DNA of 64,000 nt from Paeniglutamicibacter kerguelensis (GTDB lineage Bacteria > Actinomycetota > Actinomycetes > Actinomycetales > Micrococcaceae): contig NZ_JAGIOF010000001.1 in assembly GCF_017876535.1 (NCBI RefSeq), positions 744,001 through 808,000 on the forward strand. Reading direction: 5' to 3'. A model generated the notes under the pieces. That model had not been told where the DNA came from and searched no databases. It worked only from the letters and a program-made list of their open reading frames with translations. Shown here piece by piece: positions 9,542-19,209 of this stretch. How positions within the stretch are numbered: position 1 is the stretch's first letter; each line of letters opens with the position of its first letter. Position numbers and translations under genes: made by a program.

Positions 9542-9808
9542 TGAACTCTCCTAGGGTGCGCGTACCGGGTTCGGGGCCGGCTGGGGGCAGCTTGCGCCCA
9601 GCCTAGCCGCCCCGCGCCCAAGTGGGGAAGAGGTTCGGGCGCAGAAGGGACAGTCCATTTGCGCGGCGATCCGGCCGCCCGGTTTCGCTGCGTCCGGCTG
9701 GGTCCGGCATGGCGCGTGGTTGCCGCGGTCGTCGCTGATGACAAAGACGCGGCCACCGTGTGATCCGTCGAGGAAGCTCTTGCAACCCACTCGAATGGAA
9801 TCATCGCG
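9542..9808. other. intergenic region upstream of dhaK
   Basis: About 270 bp holding the presumed dha promoter. No clear promoter elements, operators or coding sequence could be identified; short overlapping frames on the minus strand have no recognisable content. Confidence 0.4.
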
Positions 9809-9940
9809 GTGACCGCGCCCCTTATTGTCGGCCCTTCCGGACTGCCCACGGAGGCTCTCTCCGGATCGTCCCCGGACCTGATGCGTTCGTTGCTGCGGAG
9901 CGTGATCAACGTGGTGCGCCGCAGACGCGGTTGCCTCCCG
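9809..9940 (+). pseudogene. N-terminal remnant of an IS256/mutator-type transposase
   Basis: The plus strand reads TAPLIVGPSGLPTEALSG followed by SSPDLMRSLLRSVINVV, which resembles the start of actinobacterial mutator-type (IS256) transposases. A one-base shift then brings in ADAVA, matching the family SADADAV segment, after which similarity is lost. A frameshifted stub of about 40 codons remains. The assignment comes from recalled family sequence and is moderate. Confidence 0.5.
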
Positions 9941-10094
9941 GGGGAAAATTCATGCCCGAACTATCGAACTCTGACAGCTGCGGGCATCACCCGGCGCCCT
10001 GTGAGGATGTTGAGGGCTGTGGTGGGCAGTGCGTGTGCAGGGCCGCAGGGAAGCGCAGAACATCTGTGTTATGCCCTTCCCCGCGGATGGGTTC

Positions 10095-10409
10095 CTAGTT
10101 TTCCTCAGGGGATGTCGGCACCGGGTTGCCGGGGACAATGTACTCGTTTTTTGCTGCGGCGTGCATCCCGGGACGGGTGCTTTGGACGGGTTCGGCGATG
10201 CCTAGCTTGCGCAATTCGTCGGGGGACCATCCGGTGCGCTGGGCCGCCGCATAGAGGCGTGCGTCTTCGCGTTGGGCATTTTCAAGTTGTGTTTGGATCT
10301 CGGTGATCTTGAGTCGTGCGGTCACCAGGTGGCGGATGGACTGGACTCGTCCGTCGAGGAGTTTTCTGGTTTGGTCTTCGATGTTTTTCACTGCGAATTC
10401 TGTAGCCAT
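10095..10409 (-). CDS. small hypothetical protein with coiled-coil-like N-terminal half
   Basis: 104 residues from an ATG at 10409, with GGTGGAA upstream; an ATG at 10418 would add three residues. The first 55 residues are helical and heptad-like (IEDQTRKLLDGRV, then ITEIQTQLENAQRE), followed by WSPDELRKLGI, which resembles a short winged or helix-hairpin motif, and a Pro-rich tail. I do not recognise the family. It lies between mobile-element debris and the 2H phosphoesterase, so it may be a mobile-element or plasmid passenger. No enzymatic motif is visible. Confidence 0.55.
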   Translation of the reverse strand: MATEFAVKNIEDQTRKLLDGRVQSIRHLVTARLKITEIQTQLENAQREDARLYAAAQRTGWSPDELRKLGIAEPVQSTRPGMHAAAKNEYIVPGNPVPTSPEEN

Positions 10410-10418
10410 GCATTCCAC

Positions 10419-10756
10419 CCTATTTCGACATTTTGTGGATGTGTTAGCGCCGCATGTCGGGTGGGAGTTTCGCCGGCAATGCCGTGATTTCGCGGAATCT
10501 TCGACGTCGATGTTGCTTGGACCGGCCTGGAACCTGTTCTCCGACGAGCCGCAAATACTGCTGTGACCCGTCCGAATTCATCATTGAAGACCGCCGCCAA
10601 CCTGAGGTTTGCATGGTACTCGTTGCCTTCTTGGAACGGGCTGCTTTCGAAGCGTCCGAATTGGTGCTGGCCCGCCACTGGTACGTCACGACGAAGCCGT
10701 TGGCACGTGCGATCTTCGCTGCACCGGGCGGGCAATAATCGGCGGGGGAATGTGTC
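10419..10756. other. unresolved region, possible degraded gene
   Basis: About 340 bp with open frames in several phases on the minus strand (for example NEYHANLRLAAVFNDEFG in one phase and VGEQVPGRSKQHRRRRFREI in another). No single phase has both a start and a convincing continuous protein, so a frame-shifted remnant is possible. No family was recognised. Confidence 0.3.
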
Positions 10757-11236
10757 CTACTCGGTGTCAGAATCGGGTTCCCAGATGGCCACGACCCGGC
10801 GCAGCAGCGGGTCGTTATCCGGACGCAAATCCACCAGCGCTGCCTGCCGGATCCGGACCTGGTCCCCGGGCAGCAGGCGTGTGCCGGCATGGGTGACGTG
10901 CGGGCGATAGTTCGAGCGGTTGTGCTGCGCGCCGGGCAGGTGGACCTGCGGTCCCAGCGACTCCAGCGCGGCGGTATGGAGCCGCTGCAGGGCCGGCTCC
11001 GGTTCCACCAGCGAGACCGGCACGGACGCGTTGCGGCCGAACTGCGCGTCCGAGCCGATGAGCACGTCAAAGCCCAGTTGTGCCGGCAACACGCCATCGA
11101 GCCGGGCGCGTATGTCGTCGGCGGTTTCCCGGGTATCGAAGCGCACCAAAGTGATGTGCAGCGGCCAGTTGGACCGGGGGAAGACCAAGCCGGCTTGCAC
11201 GGGTACGACAAAGGCAACGAGAACATAAACGCCCAT
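10757..11236 (-). CDS. 2'-5' RNA ligase family 2H phosphoesterase
   Basis: 159 residues. Two H-x-T motifs, His27-x-Thr29 in PLHITLV and His113-x-Thr115 in RPHVTHAG, sit about 85 residues apart, the hallmark of the 2H phosphoesterase superfamily that includes bacterial ThpR (2'-5' RNA ligase / 2',3'-cyclic phosphodiesterase). The biological substrate of such proteins is uncertain. It is a single gene, without obvious operon partners. An overlapping minus-strand frame exists but lacks these motifs. Confidence 0.85.
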   Translation of the reverse strand: MGVYVLVAFVVPVQAGLVFPRSNWPLHITLVRFDTRETADDIRARLDGVLPAQLGFDVLIGSDAQFGRNASVPVSLVEPEPALQRLHTAALESLGPQVHLPGAQHNRSNYRPHVTHAGTRLLPGDQVRIRQAALVDLRPDNDPLLRRVVAIWEPDSDTE

Positions 11237-11525
11237 GGTTCAGGATAGGCCCAGGGCAGGCCCACGGTCCCGGATCCGAGCGCCAGGAGAGTCAGCCGCC
11301 CGGCAGAACGGATCATCGGTGGCCGTCGCGCTGACGGCGCGGGTGTGGGAAATCCGGCTACCAATGGGAAGTTGTTGCTAGGGTCGGTAATTGGGATCGC
11401 TCTCTTTTAGTGGTTGCCGTGCTTGGGTCCGCTCCAACGGTTCCGAGGCGATATCCGTTTATGAAGAAACCACAAGACGATGCCGGTGAAAATCTTTGGC
11501 TGATGGTCGACAAGGGAGAAAAGAC

Positions 11526-13061
11526 ATGACGATTCGGGCAAAGGGCCGTCTCGCTGCGGCCGCTTCCGGGCTAGCCCTGGTTCTGGTCGCGGCCGGGTGC
11601 ACCGCAGCGGATCCGGGCGACGACGCCGGCGCCCGGTCTCAGGGAAACCAAGACAGCGTGGTGTTGGCCGATCCTGTCTCCGAAGTCAGCCGGATCGAGG
11701 GCAATTCCGAGGAAATGGCACTGAAAGCAAGCCAAGCGTTCTTCGAAAAGACACCCGCCGTTGTTGTGTTGGGCAACGACGGCGCGGAGGACGCCGCCGC
11801 CGGGCAGGCCCGTGAACTCGGCGTTCCGCTGCTCGTAGCACCCGAGGACGCGCTGGAGGACACTTCGGATCAGAAGGCTTTCGCCACCGAGCTGGAGCGT
11901 TTGGGCGCGCGCACCCTCATTGCCCACGGAGCCCTTTCCGATTCACTGGTAGGGGGCCGGGAAGTCGTTGACGGGTCAGTGCCAGACGCCGACTTGCCTG
12001 ATATCGATCCGGCCGGAGGCACCACGGAGTCCGGCTTCGCCGTCGTCGTGCGCTCGGGGGACAAGGACGCGGAAGCGGCAGGTCCCGCCCTGGCCACGGC
12101 CCAAGCCGCAGGGGCCGACCATTTCACCATGGAATCGCCTGACCCGAGGGCAGCGAAGAACCAGGAATTCTTCCAGAAGCACGCGGAATCGGAACTGTAC
12201 GCGATCGGCAACGGGTTCGGTAATGCCGAGGATTTCTCGGCCCTGGCGGCAACGGCTGCCGGAGGAAAGCAACTTCCCGGCGGCGGGCAGCTCGTGTTCC
12301 CGGACCGGCGCATGGTCGCGCTGTACGGGACGCCCGGGACCTCTTCACTGGGTTTGCTCGGTGAACAGGACGTCGATGCGGCCATCAAACTCGCCAAGAA
12401 GTACGCCGCGGAATACCAGCCCCATAGCAAGGAAAAGGTCCAGCCGGCCTTCGAGATCATTGCGACCGTCGCTTCGGCGTCCGCCGGCGATGACGGGAAG
12501 TACTCCAGCTACGTTCCCGTGGAGCGACTCGAACCCTGGGTGAAGGCAGCCGAGGCGGCAGGGGTGTACGTGGTGCTTGACCTGCAACCGGGTCGCAACG
12601 ACTTCCTGACCCAGGCTAAGCGCTACGAAAAGCTGCTGTCCTACCCCAACGTCGGCATCGCCTACGACCCCGAGTGGAGGCTCAAGCCCAACCAGCGGCA
12701 CATGGTCCAGATCGGCTCCGTTGATGCCGCCGAGCTCAACCGAGCCAACGATTGGTTGGCTGAGCTGACGCGCGAGCACCAACTGCCGCAGAAGGTCGTC
12801 ATCCTGCACCAGTTCACGCAGAGCATGATCCGCAATCGCTCCACGCTGGACACTTCGCACCCCGAACTGGCGATGGTCGTGCACGCCGACGGCCACGGCT
12901 CACCGGGGATGAAAATGGGGACGTGGGAGAACCTGCGCCGCGACCTGCCCGACGGCATCAGGATGGCGTGGAAGAACTTCATTGACGAGGACTCCCCAAC
13001 GTTCACCCCGGAGCAGACCTTCGACATCGACCCGAAGCCGTGGTTCGTCTCCTACCAGTAG
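11526..13061 (+). CDS. secreted lipoprotein with a C-terminal TIM-barrel-like domain
   Basis: 511 residues from the ATG at 11526, which follows GGGAGAAAAG. The signal peptide ends in VAAGC, a lipobox with Cys25, so the protein is anchored outside the membrane. The middle (about 60-290) has alternating strand/helix patterns like cell-wall-binding repeat proteins (PAVVVLGNDGAEDAA, TLIAHGALSD). The C-terminal 200 residues (AGVYVVLDLQPGRNDF, VGIAYDPEWRL, KVVILHQFTQSM) look like a glycoside-hydrolase-type barrel with acidic residues at strand ends. The substrate is unknown. It is monocistronic, just upstream of pnp. Confidence 0.7.
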   Translation: MTIRAKGRLAAAASGLALVLVAAGCTAADPGDDAGARSQGNQDSVVLADPVSEVSRIEGNSEEMALKASQAFFEKTPAVVVLGNDGAEDAAAGQARELGVPLLVAPEDALEDTSDQKAFATELERLGARTLIAHGALSDSLVGGREVVDGSVPDADLPDIDPAGGTTESGFAVVVRSGDKDAEAAGPALATAQAAGADHFTMESPDPRAAKNQEFFQKHAESELYAIGNGFGNAEDFSALAATAAGGKQLPGGGQLVFPDRRMVALYGTPGTSSLGLLGEQDVDAAIKLAKKYAAEYQPHSKEKVQPAFEIIATVASASAGDDGKYSSYVPVERLEPWVKAAEAAGVYVVLDLQPGRNDFLTQAKRYEKLLSYPNVGIAYDPEWRLKPNQRHMVQIGSVDAAELNRANDWLAELTREHQLPQKVVILHQFTQSMIRNRSTLDTSHPELAMVVHADGHGSPGMKMGTWENLRRDLPDGIRMAWKNFIDEDSPTFTPEQTFDIDPKPWFVSYQ

Positions 13062-13405
13062 GCCGTGCGATCGCCAATGGGCGTGTATTGCGGCGCCTGA
13101 GGTACTGAGACGCCAGATTCGTTTCTGTACCGAGCAACGCCAACACGGTGTGGTGTGGAGAACTGCAACTTGCCTCGATTCCCGGTAGTCTTATACGTGG
13201 TTGTCCGTGTATTGCGGAAAACCAATACAAACAATTACTCCCCGGACCATGCCACCGCAGGTCCCCGCCGCACAGATCGCGGTCCTCGGTAGTGGCTTTC
13301 GCTCTGATTCATCATGTAGCGCGAGTCTCGATCGAAGACCAGATCCGGGCAGGGCACATCGGTTCGCTGCATTCCCCGGGGAGCGATCGAAAGGAATGCC
13401 CCCAC
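13062..13405. other. leader region of pnp, without rpsO
   Basis: 344 bp between the lipoprotein and pnp. It codes for nothing recognisable; in particular, the ribosomal protein S15 gene that commonly precedes pnp is absent. A weak promoter candidate is CTTGCC near 13169 and TATACG near 13192 with 17-bp spacing. The start of pnp at 13406 is set by GAAAGGAATG upstream. Confidence 0.45.
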
Positions 13406-15637
13406 ATGGAGGGTCCAGAAATTCAATTCGCAGAGGCCGTGATCGACAACGGTCGATACGGCAAGCGAGTTATCCGCTTCGAAACCGGTCGTTTGGCCCA
13501 GCAGGCTGCAGGTGCAGCCATGGTTTACATCGACGAAGACACCGCACTGCTCTCGGCAACCACCGCCGGCAAGCACCCGCGCGAAGGCTTCGACTTCTTC
13601 CCGCTGACCGTGGACGTCGAGGAGCGCATGTACGCTGCCGGCCGCATCCCGGGCAGCTTCTTCCGCCGCGAAGGCCGTCCGTCGACCGAAGCCATCTTGG
13701 CTTGCCGTCTGATGGACCGCCCGCTGCGCCCGGCATTCGTCAAGGGCCTGCGCAACGAAGTACAGATCGTTGTCACCGTCCTGGCAATCAACCCGGACGA
13801 GCTCTACGACGTGGTTGCCATCAACGCATCCTCGATGTCGACCCAGCTTTCCGGTCTGCCGTTCTCCGGCCCGATCGGTGGCGTTCGCGTTGCCTTGGTT
13901 GACGACGGAAACGGTGCCCAGTGGGTTGCCTTCCCGAAGCACAGCCAGCTGGAAAACGCCGTCTTCAACATGGTCGTAGCCGGCCGCATCGCTGGCGACG
14001 ACGTTGCCATCATGATGGTTGAAGCCGAAGCAACCGACAACTCTTGGAACCTCATCAAGGAACAGGGCGCCACCGCCCCGACCGAAGAGGTTGTTGCCCA
14101 GGGCCTTGAGGCTGCAAAGCCGTTCATCAAGGCACTGTGCGACGCACAGGCAGACCTGGCAGCACGCGCCGCCAAGCCAACCGTTGAGTTCCCTGTCTTC
14201 CGCGATTACGAAGAAGACGCCTACGCAGCTGTCGAGGCCAAGGCCACCGCCAAGCTGACCGAGATCTACCAGATCGCCGGCAAGCAGGAGCGCGACAACG
14301 CCGCTTCCGCTTACAAGGACGAGGTAGTTGCCGAGCTCGCAGCCGAGGGCACCGCCTTCGAGACCCGCGCAGGCGAGATCTCCAAGGCCTTCGGTTCGCT
14401 GACCAAGCACGTTGTGCGCCAGCGCATCCTGACCGACCAGGTCCGCATGGACGGCCGCGGCCTGTCCGACATCCGCAAGCTCACCGCCGAGGTCGAGGTT
14501 CTTCCCCGCGTCCACGGTTCGGCGATCTTCGAGCGTGGCGAAACCCAGATCATGGGCGTCACCACCTTGAACATGCTCAAGATGGAACAGCAGATCGACT
14601 CGCTGTCGCCTGTAACGCGCAAGCGCTACATGCACAACTACAACTTCCCGCCGTACTCGACCGGTGAAACCGGCCGCGTGGGTTCCCCGAAGCGCCGCGA
14701 AATCGGCCACGGTGCCCTGGCAGAACGCGCCATCATGCCGGTGCTGCCGTCCCGCGAGGAATTCCCGTACGCCATCCGCCAGGTCTCCGAGGCATTGAGC
14801 TCCAACGGCTCGACCTCGATGGGCTCGGTTTGCGCATCGACCCTGTCGCTGCTCAACGCCGGCGTCCCGCTGCGCGCTGCCGTTGCCGGCATCGCCATGG
14901 GCTTGGTTTCCGACGAAGTTGACGGTCAGACCCGCTACGCGGCCCTGACCGACATCCTCGGCGCCGAAGACGCCATGGGTGACATGGACTTCAAGGTTGC
15001 AGGTACCGCCGAGTTCATCACCGCCATCCAGCTTGACACCAAGCTTGACGGCATCCCGGCATCGGTCCTGGCAGCTGCGCTGACCCAGGCACGCGAGGCA
15101 CGTCTGCACATCCTCAACGTCCTGAACCAGGCCATTGACACCCCGGATGAGCTGTCGACCTACGCACCGCGCATCATCTCCGTGAAGATCCCGGTTGACA
15201 AGATTGGCGAGGTCATCGGCCCGAAGGGCAAGATGATCAACCAGATCCAGGAAGATACCGGAGCGGATATCTCCATCGAGGACGACGGAACCGTCCTCAT
15301 TGGCGCCACCAACGGCGAGTCGGCAGAAGCCGCTCGTTCCGCAGTGAACGCCATTGCAAACCCACAGGTTCCGGAAATCGGCGAACGCTACCTTGGCACC
15401 GTCGTGAAGCTGACCACCTTCGGTGCGTTCGTTTCCCTGACCCCGGGCAAGGACGGCCTGCTGCACATCTCCGAGCTGCGCAAGCTCGCCGGTGGCAAGC
15501 GCGTGGATGACGTCGAAGACGTTGTCTCCGTGGGCCAGAAGCTCCAGGTCGAAATCACCAAGGTCGATGATCGCGGAAAGCTTTCGTTGGCCCCGGTTGT
15601 GGCAGAGGACGAAGCCTCCGCCGAATCAGCCGAGTAG
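13406..15637 (+). CDS. pnp: polyribonucleotide nucleotidyltransferase (PNPase)
   Basis: 743 residues. There are two RNase PH-like domains (about 10-235 and 330-560; [16 protein letters not shown] and FRREGRPS in the first, the catalytic-side [15 protein letters not shown] in the second), an intervening helical domain, a KH domain (about 590-650, VIGPKGKMI) and an S1 RNA-binding domain (about 660-735, [22 protein letters not shown]). It phosphorolyses RNA 3' to 5' and can add tails; in actinobacteria the same protein family was also described as GPSI. Codon use is highly biased, as for an abundant protein. A strong terminator follows. Confidence 0.98.
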   Translation: MEGPEIQFAEAVIDNGRYGKRVIRFETGRLAQQAAGAAMVYIDEDTALLSATTAGKHPREGFDFFPLTVDVEERMYAAGRIPGSFFRREGRPSTEAILACRLMDRPLRPAFVKGLRNEVQIVVTVLAINPDELYDVVAINASSMSTQLSGLPFSGPIGGVRVALVDDGNGAQWVAFPKHSQLENAVFNMVVAGRIAGDDVAIMMVEAEATDNSWNLIKEQGATAPTEEVVAQGLEAAKPFIKALCDAQADLAARAAKPTVEFPVFRDYEEDAYAAVEAKATAKLTEIYQIAGKQERDNAASAYKDEVVAELAAEGTAFETRAGEISKAFGSLTKHVVRQRILTDQVRMDGRGLSDIRKLTAEVEVLPRVHGSAIFERGETQIMGVTTLNMLKMEQQIDSLSPVTRKRYMHNYNFPPYSTGETGRVGSPKRREIGHGALAERAIMPVLPSREEFPYAIRQVSEALSSNGSTSMGSVCASTLSLLNAGVPLRAAVAGIAMGLVSDEVDGQTRYAALTDILGAEDAMGDMDFKVAGTAEFITAIQLDTKLDGIPASVLAAALTQAREARLHILNVLNQAIDTPDELSTYAPRIISVKIPVDKIGEVIGPKGKMINQIQEDTGADISIEDDGTVLIGATNGESAEAARSAVNAIANPQVPEIGERYLGTVVKLTTFGAFVSLTPGKDGLLHISELRKLAGGKRVDDVEDVVSVGQKLQVEITKVDDRGKLSLAPVVAEDEASAESAE

Positions 15638-15663
15638 GAAAACTTAGTTTCCTAGGCTAGAAA

Positions 15664-15695
15664 AATCCCGGTCCGCCTTTTGGTGGGCCGGGATT
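15664..15695 (+). terminator. rho-independent terminator of pnp
   Basis: A 14-bp stem (arms AATCCCGGTCCGCC and GGTGGGCCGGGATT, with G-T wobbles) closes a TTTT loop and is followed by ATTCTTT. It begins 27 bp after the pnp stop codon. Confidence 0.9.
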
Positions 15696-15869
15696 ATTCT
15701 TTAAGCGTCAGGGCATGCATGAATTTTTGGCGGCAGCCCGTCCGGAAATGAGAGGCCCCTCATAGCCAGACTGCGAAGCGGTGGCACTGTGGAAGAATGG
15801 ATAAATGCGTTTCGCGCTCTACCAAGTGCGACTCACCCAATTTTTTGTGGACAGTAAAGGACATTCTCA

Positions 15870-17273
15870 GTGGTCATGATTCCCCTGCCGCTCGACGGAG
15901 TTGGCGTATCCCCTGCGAAAGCAGGGGAGCGCGGCGTCTCTGACACCGCGGCCCCCATCGAGGCGGGAGACCCCACAATCATCCACGGGCAGGCCGGGGG
16001 CGCACTGGTGCGCCGCTCCGTTTTGCCTGGTGGTGTTCGTGTGCTGACCGAGGCTATGCCCGGCCAGCGTTCGGCAACCATCGGTTTCTGGGTGGGCGTG
16101 GGTTCTCGCGATGAGCAGGACGGCCAACACGGCTCCACGCACTTCCTTGAACACCTCTTGTTCAAGGGCACCAAGCGACGCACCGCGATGGAAATTGCTT
16201 CCGCCTTTGACGAGGTAGGCGGCGAATCCAACGCAGCAACCGCGAAGGAAAGCACCTGCTACTTCGCCCGCGTGCTCGACACCGACCTGCCCATGGCAAT
16301 CGACGTCATCGCCGACATGATCACCTCCGCCGTTATTGATCCAAATGAATTGGAACAGGAACGCGACGTGATCCTCGAGGAAATCGCGATGGACGCCGAC
16401 GATCCGGGGGACGTCGCCCACGAACGCTTCGTTGAAGCCGTACTGGGGGAGCACTCCCTGGGTCGCCCGATCGGCGGCACCCCCGAGGCCATCACCGGCA
16501 TCAGCCGCGAGTCGGTCTGGGAACACTACCGCCGTTTCTACACCCCCGACGAGCTCGTGATCACCGCCGCCGGTTCGCTCGACCACGACGTGGTCTGCGA
16601 CCTGGTGCTCAGCGCCCTTCGCGAGGCCGGCTGGGAACTGCCCGAGGACGCAACCCCGGTTCCGCGCCGTTCCACCGAGCCCGTGGAAATCACCGGTTCG
16701 GAGCGCATCGAGGTCATTCGCCGACCTGTCGAACAGGTCAACATCATCATGGGTTGCCCCGGCATCGTGGCAACCGATGAGCGACGCCACGTGATGAGCG
16801 TGCTCAACGCCGTGCTCGGCGGCGGCATGTCCTCGCGCCTGTTCCAGGAGATCCGCGAGAAGCGCGGGCTGGTGTACTCCACCTACTCGTTCTCCGCAGC
16901 GTACTCCGATGCGGGCTACTTCGGCATGTATGCCGGATGCGCCCCGGCCAAGACCGAACGCGTGATCAAACTGCTGGCCGCCGAGCTCGAGAAGCTTGCG
17001 GCCGACGGCATCACCGAAGAAGAACTGCGCAAGGCCGTAGGACAGCTGTCCGGCGGTATGGTGCTGGCACTCGAGGATCCGGGATCGCGCATGTCACGCC
17101 TGGGCCGCGCCGAGCTTGTCACCGGCGTCTTCCATGACATCGACGAGTCGCTCGATCGCGTCAAGGCCGTCACCCCGGCACAGGTGCAGGAGCTGGCAGC
17201 CCTTTTGGCGGCACGCCCGCGCACCATCACCGTGGTGGGTCCCTTCGACAAGGCCTCCGACTTCGGAATGTAA
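15870..17273 (+). CDS. M16 family zinc metallopeptidase (processing-protease-like)
   Basis: 467 residues from GTG at 15870; an in-frame ATG at 15876 is equally possible. The inverted zinc motif HFLEH (91-95) and the downstream glutamate in the HERFVEAVLGEHSLG segment show an active M16 peptidase; the C-terminal half has the paired inactive-fold sequence with GGGMSSRLFQEIREKRGLVYS. Such proteins are 400-450 residues and follow pnp in many actinobacteria; they cut peptides in the cytoplasm, with unknown physiological targets. The first 45 residues are not conserved-looking and may be partly non-essential. It has its own terminator. Confidence 0.93.
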   Translation: MVMIPLPLDGVGVSPAKAGERGVSDTAAPIEAGDPTIIHGQAGGALVRRSVLPGGVRVLTEAMPGQRSATIGFWVGVGSRDEQDGQHGSTHFLEHLLFKGTKRRTAMEIASAFDEVGGESNAATAKESTCYFARVLDTDLPMAIDVIADMITSAVIDPNELEQERDVILEEIAMDADDPGDVAHERFVEAVLGEHSLGRPIGGTPEAITGISRESVWEHYRRFYTPDELVITAAGSLDHDVVCDLVLSALREAGWELPEDATPVPRRSTEPVEITGSERIEVIRRPVEQVNIIMGCPGIVATDERRHVMSVLNAVLGGGMSSRLFQEIREKRGLVYSTYSFSAAYSDAGYFGMYAGCAPAKTERVIKLLAAELEKLAADGITEEELRKAVGQLSGGMVLALEDPGSRMSRLGRAELVTGVFHDIDESLDRVKAVTPAQVQELAALLAARPRTITVVGPFDKASDFGM

Positions 17274-17292
17274 GTCAATTGTGGTTCCCACG

Positions 17293-17332
17293 TGGGCCGT
17301 TCGCACCGGATTTGTCCGGAGCGAACGGCCCA
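17293..17332 (+). terminator. terminator hairpin after the M16 peptidase gene
   Basis: 18-bp arms starting TGGGCCGTTCGC, mirrored by GCGAACGGCCCA, have one A-A mismatch and enclose a TTTG loop, about 20 bp after the stop. A weak T tract (ATTTG) follows. Confidence 0.85.
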
Positions 17333-17516
17333 TTTGCGTAACATAGCGGATTCTTTCTACCGCTTATCGCTAATTGTGACCGGCTCAGCGTGACCGACGG
17401 ATGGAAAAGTGCCCCTGTTCACAGGTTTTTGCGTTCTCGACTAGGCTGAATGACTTGTGACGTCGATCACCGTCATATTTCATTCGCTCGCACGAGAAAG
17501 TGTTGGAACCATTACT

Positions 17517-19025
17517 ATGGACAATCTCGCAACGGTGTTAGGTGACATCAGCAGTGTCATCTGGGGCCCATTCATGTTGATTCCGCTGCTCTTGGGCACC
17601 GGGCTTTACCTGACCATCCGCCTGGGTGGCCTGCAGTTCTTCAAGCTGGGAGTGGCCCTTCGCTTGGGCCTGCTCAAGCGCAAGGACGACGGCGCCGAAG
17701 GTGACATCTCGCAGTTCCAGGCACTGACCACGGCGCTGGCCGCAACCGTCGGCACCGGCAACATCGTCGGCGTGGCAACCGCCATCGGCATCGGCGGCCC
17801 CGGCGCGCTGTTCTGGATGTGGGTCACCGGCCTGGTCGGCATGGCTGCAAAGTATTCCGAGGCATTCCTGGGTGTGCGCTACCGCGCCACCGACTCCGCC
17901 GGCGAAAAGTCCGGCGGACCGCAGTACTACCTGGAACGCGGCATCAGGGGACCTCTGGGCAAGGTGCTGGCGCTTTCCTTCGCCGTCTTCGCAACGCTCG
18001 CCTGCTTCGGCATCGGCAACATGACCCAGGGCAACTCGATCGCGGCGAACCTGGAGAACTCCTTCAGCGTTCCGACCTGGACCACAGGCATCGTGCTGAC
18101 CGTTCTCTCGTTGGTTGTCCTGGTCGGCGGCATCAAGTCCATCGGCAAGGTCACCGCAGGCTTCGTGCCGGTCATGATCATCTTCTACGTCGGTGCGGCC
18201 CTGTACATCCTGATCGCCAACATTGGCCAGGTTCCGGCCGCTATCGGCCAGATCTTTGCTGACGCCTTCACCGGCACCTCGGCAATCGGCGGCTTCGCCG
18301 GTTCGGCCATCATCATCGCCGTGCAGTTCGGTGTGGCACGCGGCATCTTCTCCAATGAATCGGGCATGGGCTCGGCGGCCATCGCGGCGGCCGCGGCACA
18401 GACCACCCACCCGGTGCGCCAGGGCTTGGTCTCCATGACTCAGACCTTCATCGACACCATCATCGTTGTCACCTGCACCGGCCTGGTCATCATCACCACC
18501 GGCGCCTGGAACTACGTCGACCCGGAAACCGGCGAGCAGATCAAGGCCTCGCTGATGACCGGCTACGCCTTCACCTTCGGCCTGCCGGGCGAATGGGGAC
18601 ACTGGATCGTGACCATTGGCCTGGTCATGTTCGCCTTCTCCACGATCCTGGGCTGGTGCTACTACGGTGAGCGCAACATCGAGCGCCTCGTCGGCCGCCG
18701 TGCGGTCATGCCGTTCCGCGTGGTCTTCTCGTTGATTGTTTACGTAGGCTGCACCACCGAACTGACCGCGGTCTGGAACTTCTCCGACATGATGAACGGC
18801 CTCATGGCGTTGCCGAACCTCATCGGCCTGCTGATCATGTCCGGCTTGATCGTCCGCGAAACCCGTTGGTACCTCAAGAACGACCCGAAGCTCGAAGCCA
18901 GCAAGGACGAGATCGAGGAGTTCATGAAGAACCAGAAGGGCTGGGACGAATGGAAGGCCGGCGACGTCATCGGTTCGAGCCACTCCCACAAGACCACCCA
19001 GGATCGTGAACTCGACTCTGTCTAG
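17517..19025 (+). CDS. alanine/glycine:cation symporter (AGCS family)
   Basis: 502 residues from ATG at 17517, chosen because family members begin just before the IWGP...LLGTGLYLTIRL helix; an in-frame GTG at 17457 adds 20 residues. About 11 transmembrane helices, with the AGCS signatures ATVGTGNIVGVATAI, GPGALFWMW, KYSEAFLGVRYR and NESGMGSAAIAAA. The family imports L- or D-alanine and glycine with sodium or protons. No glycine riboswitch motif was found in the 170 bp upstream. It converges on the CycA-like permease across a shared terminator. Confidence 0.95.
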   Translation: MDNLATVLGDISSVIWGPFMLIPLLLGTGLYLTIRLGGLQFFKLGVALRLGLLKRKDDGAEGDISQFQALTTALAATVGTGNIVGVATAIGIGGPGALFWMWVTGLVGMAAKYSEAFLGVRYRATDSAGEKSGGPQYYLERGIRGPLGKVLALSFAVFATLACFGIGNMTQGNSIAANLENSFSVPTWTTGIVLTVLSLVVLVGGIKSIGKVTAGFVPVMIIFYVGAALYILIANIGQVPAAIGQIFADAFTGTSAIGGFAGSAIIIAVQFGVARGIFSNESGMGSAAIAAAAAQTTHPVRQGLVSMTQTFIDTIIVVTCTGLVIITTGAWNYVDPETGEQIKASLMTGYAFTFGLPGEWGHWIVTIGLVMFAFSTILGWCYYGERNIERLVGRRAVMPFRVVFSLIVYVGCTTELTAVWNFSDMMNGLMALPNLIGLLIMSGLIVRETRWYLKNDPKLEASKDEIEEFMKNQKGWDEWKAGDVIGSSHSHKTTQDRELDSV

Positions 19026-19068
19026 CCAAACACCGTCTAGCCCTACACGGGCGTAAGGCGCGTATAAC

Positions 19069-19112
19069 AAGCGATCCCTGCACCTCGAGAAATCGAGGGG
19101 CAGGGATCGCTT
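19069..19112. terminator. bidirectional terminator between two convergent transporter genes
   Basis: A long near-perfect inverted repeat: AAGCGATCCCTGC then CCTCGA, loop GAAA, and the mirrored arms ending GCAGGGATCGCTT. It is followed by TTTG on the plus strand and flanked by A-rich sequence on the other side. It lies between the stops of the AGCS and amino-acid permease genes. Confidence 0.92.
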
Positions 19113-19209
19113 GTTTGCGCCGGGGGATTCCGCTTCGGCCGGAAGAATCGACTCCTTGAAGGAAAGGAGCCAGCAGTCCTGGCTGCTGCCGGGAACATCC
19201 GGGCAGCGT

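Noticed and set aside
10444..11364. 306-codon minus-strand frame overlapping the 2H phosphoesterase
   Set aside because: The overlapping frame at 10757-11236 has both H-x-T motifs; this one is an Arg/Ser/Pro-rich shadow over that part.
13235..15466. 743-codon frame on the minus strand opposite pnp
   Set aside because: It results from the biased codon use of pnp; no ribosome site and no recognisable domain.
17341..17516. Possible glycine riboswitch before the AGCS symporter
   Set aside because: None of the conserved core segments of that aptamer could be found.
17538..19070. 510-codon frame opposite the AGCS symporter
   Set aside because: Charged, low-complexity antisense translation of a hydrophobic protein gene, with no supporting motif.
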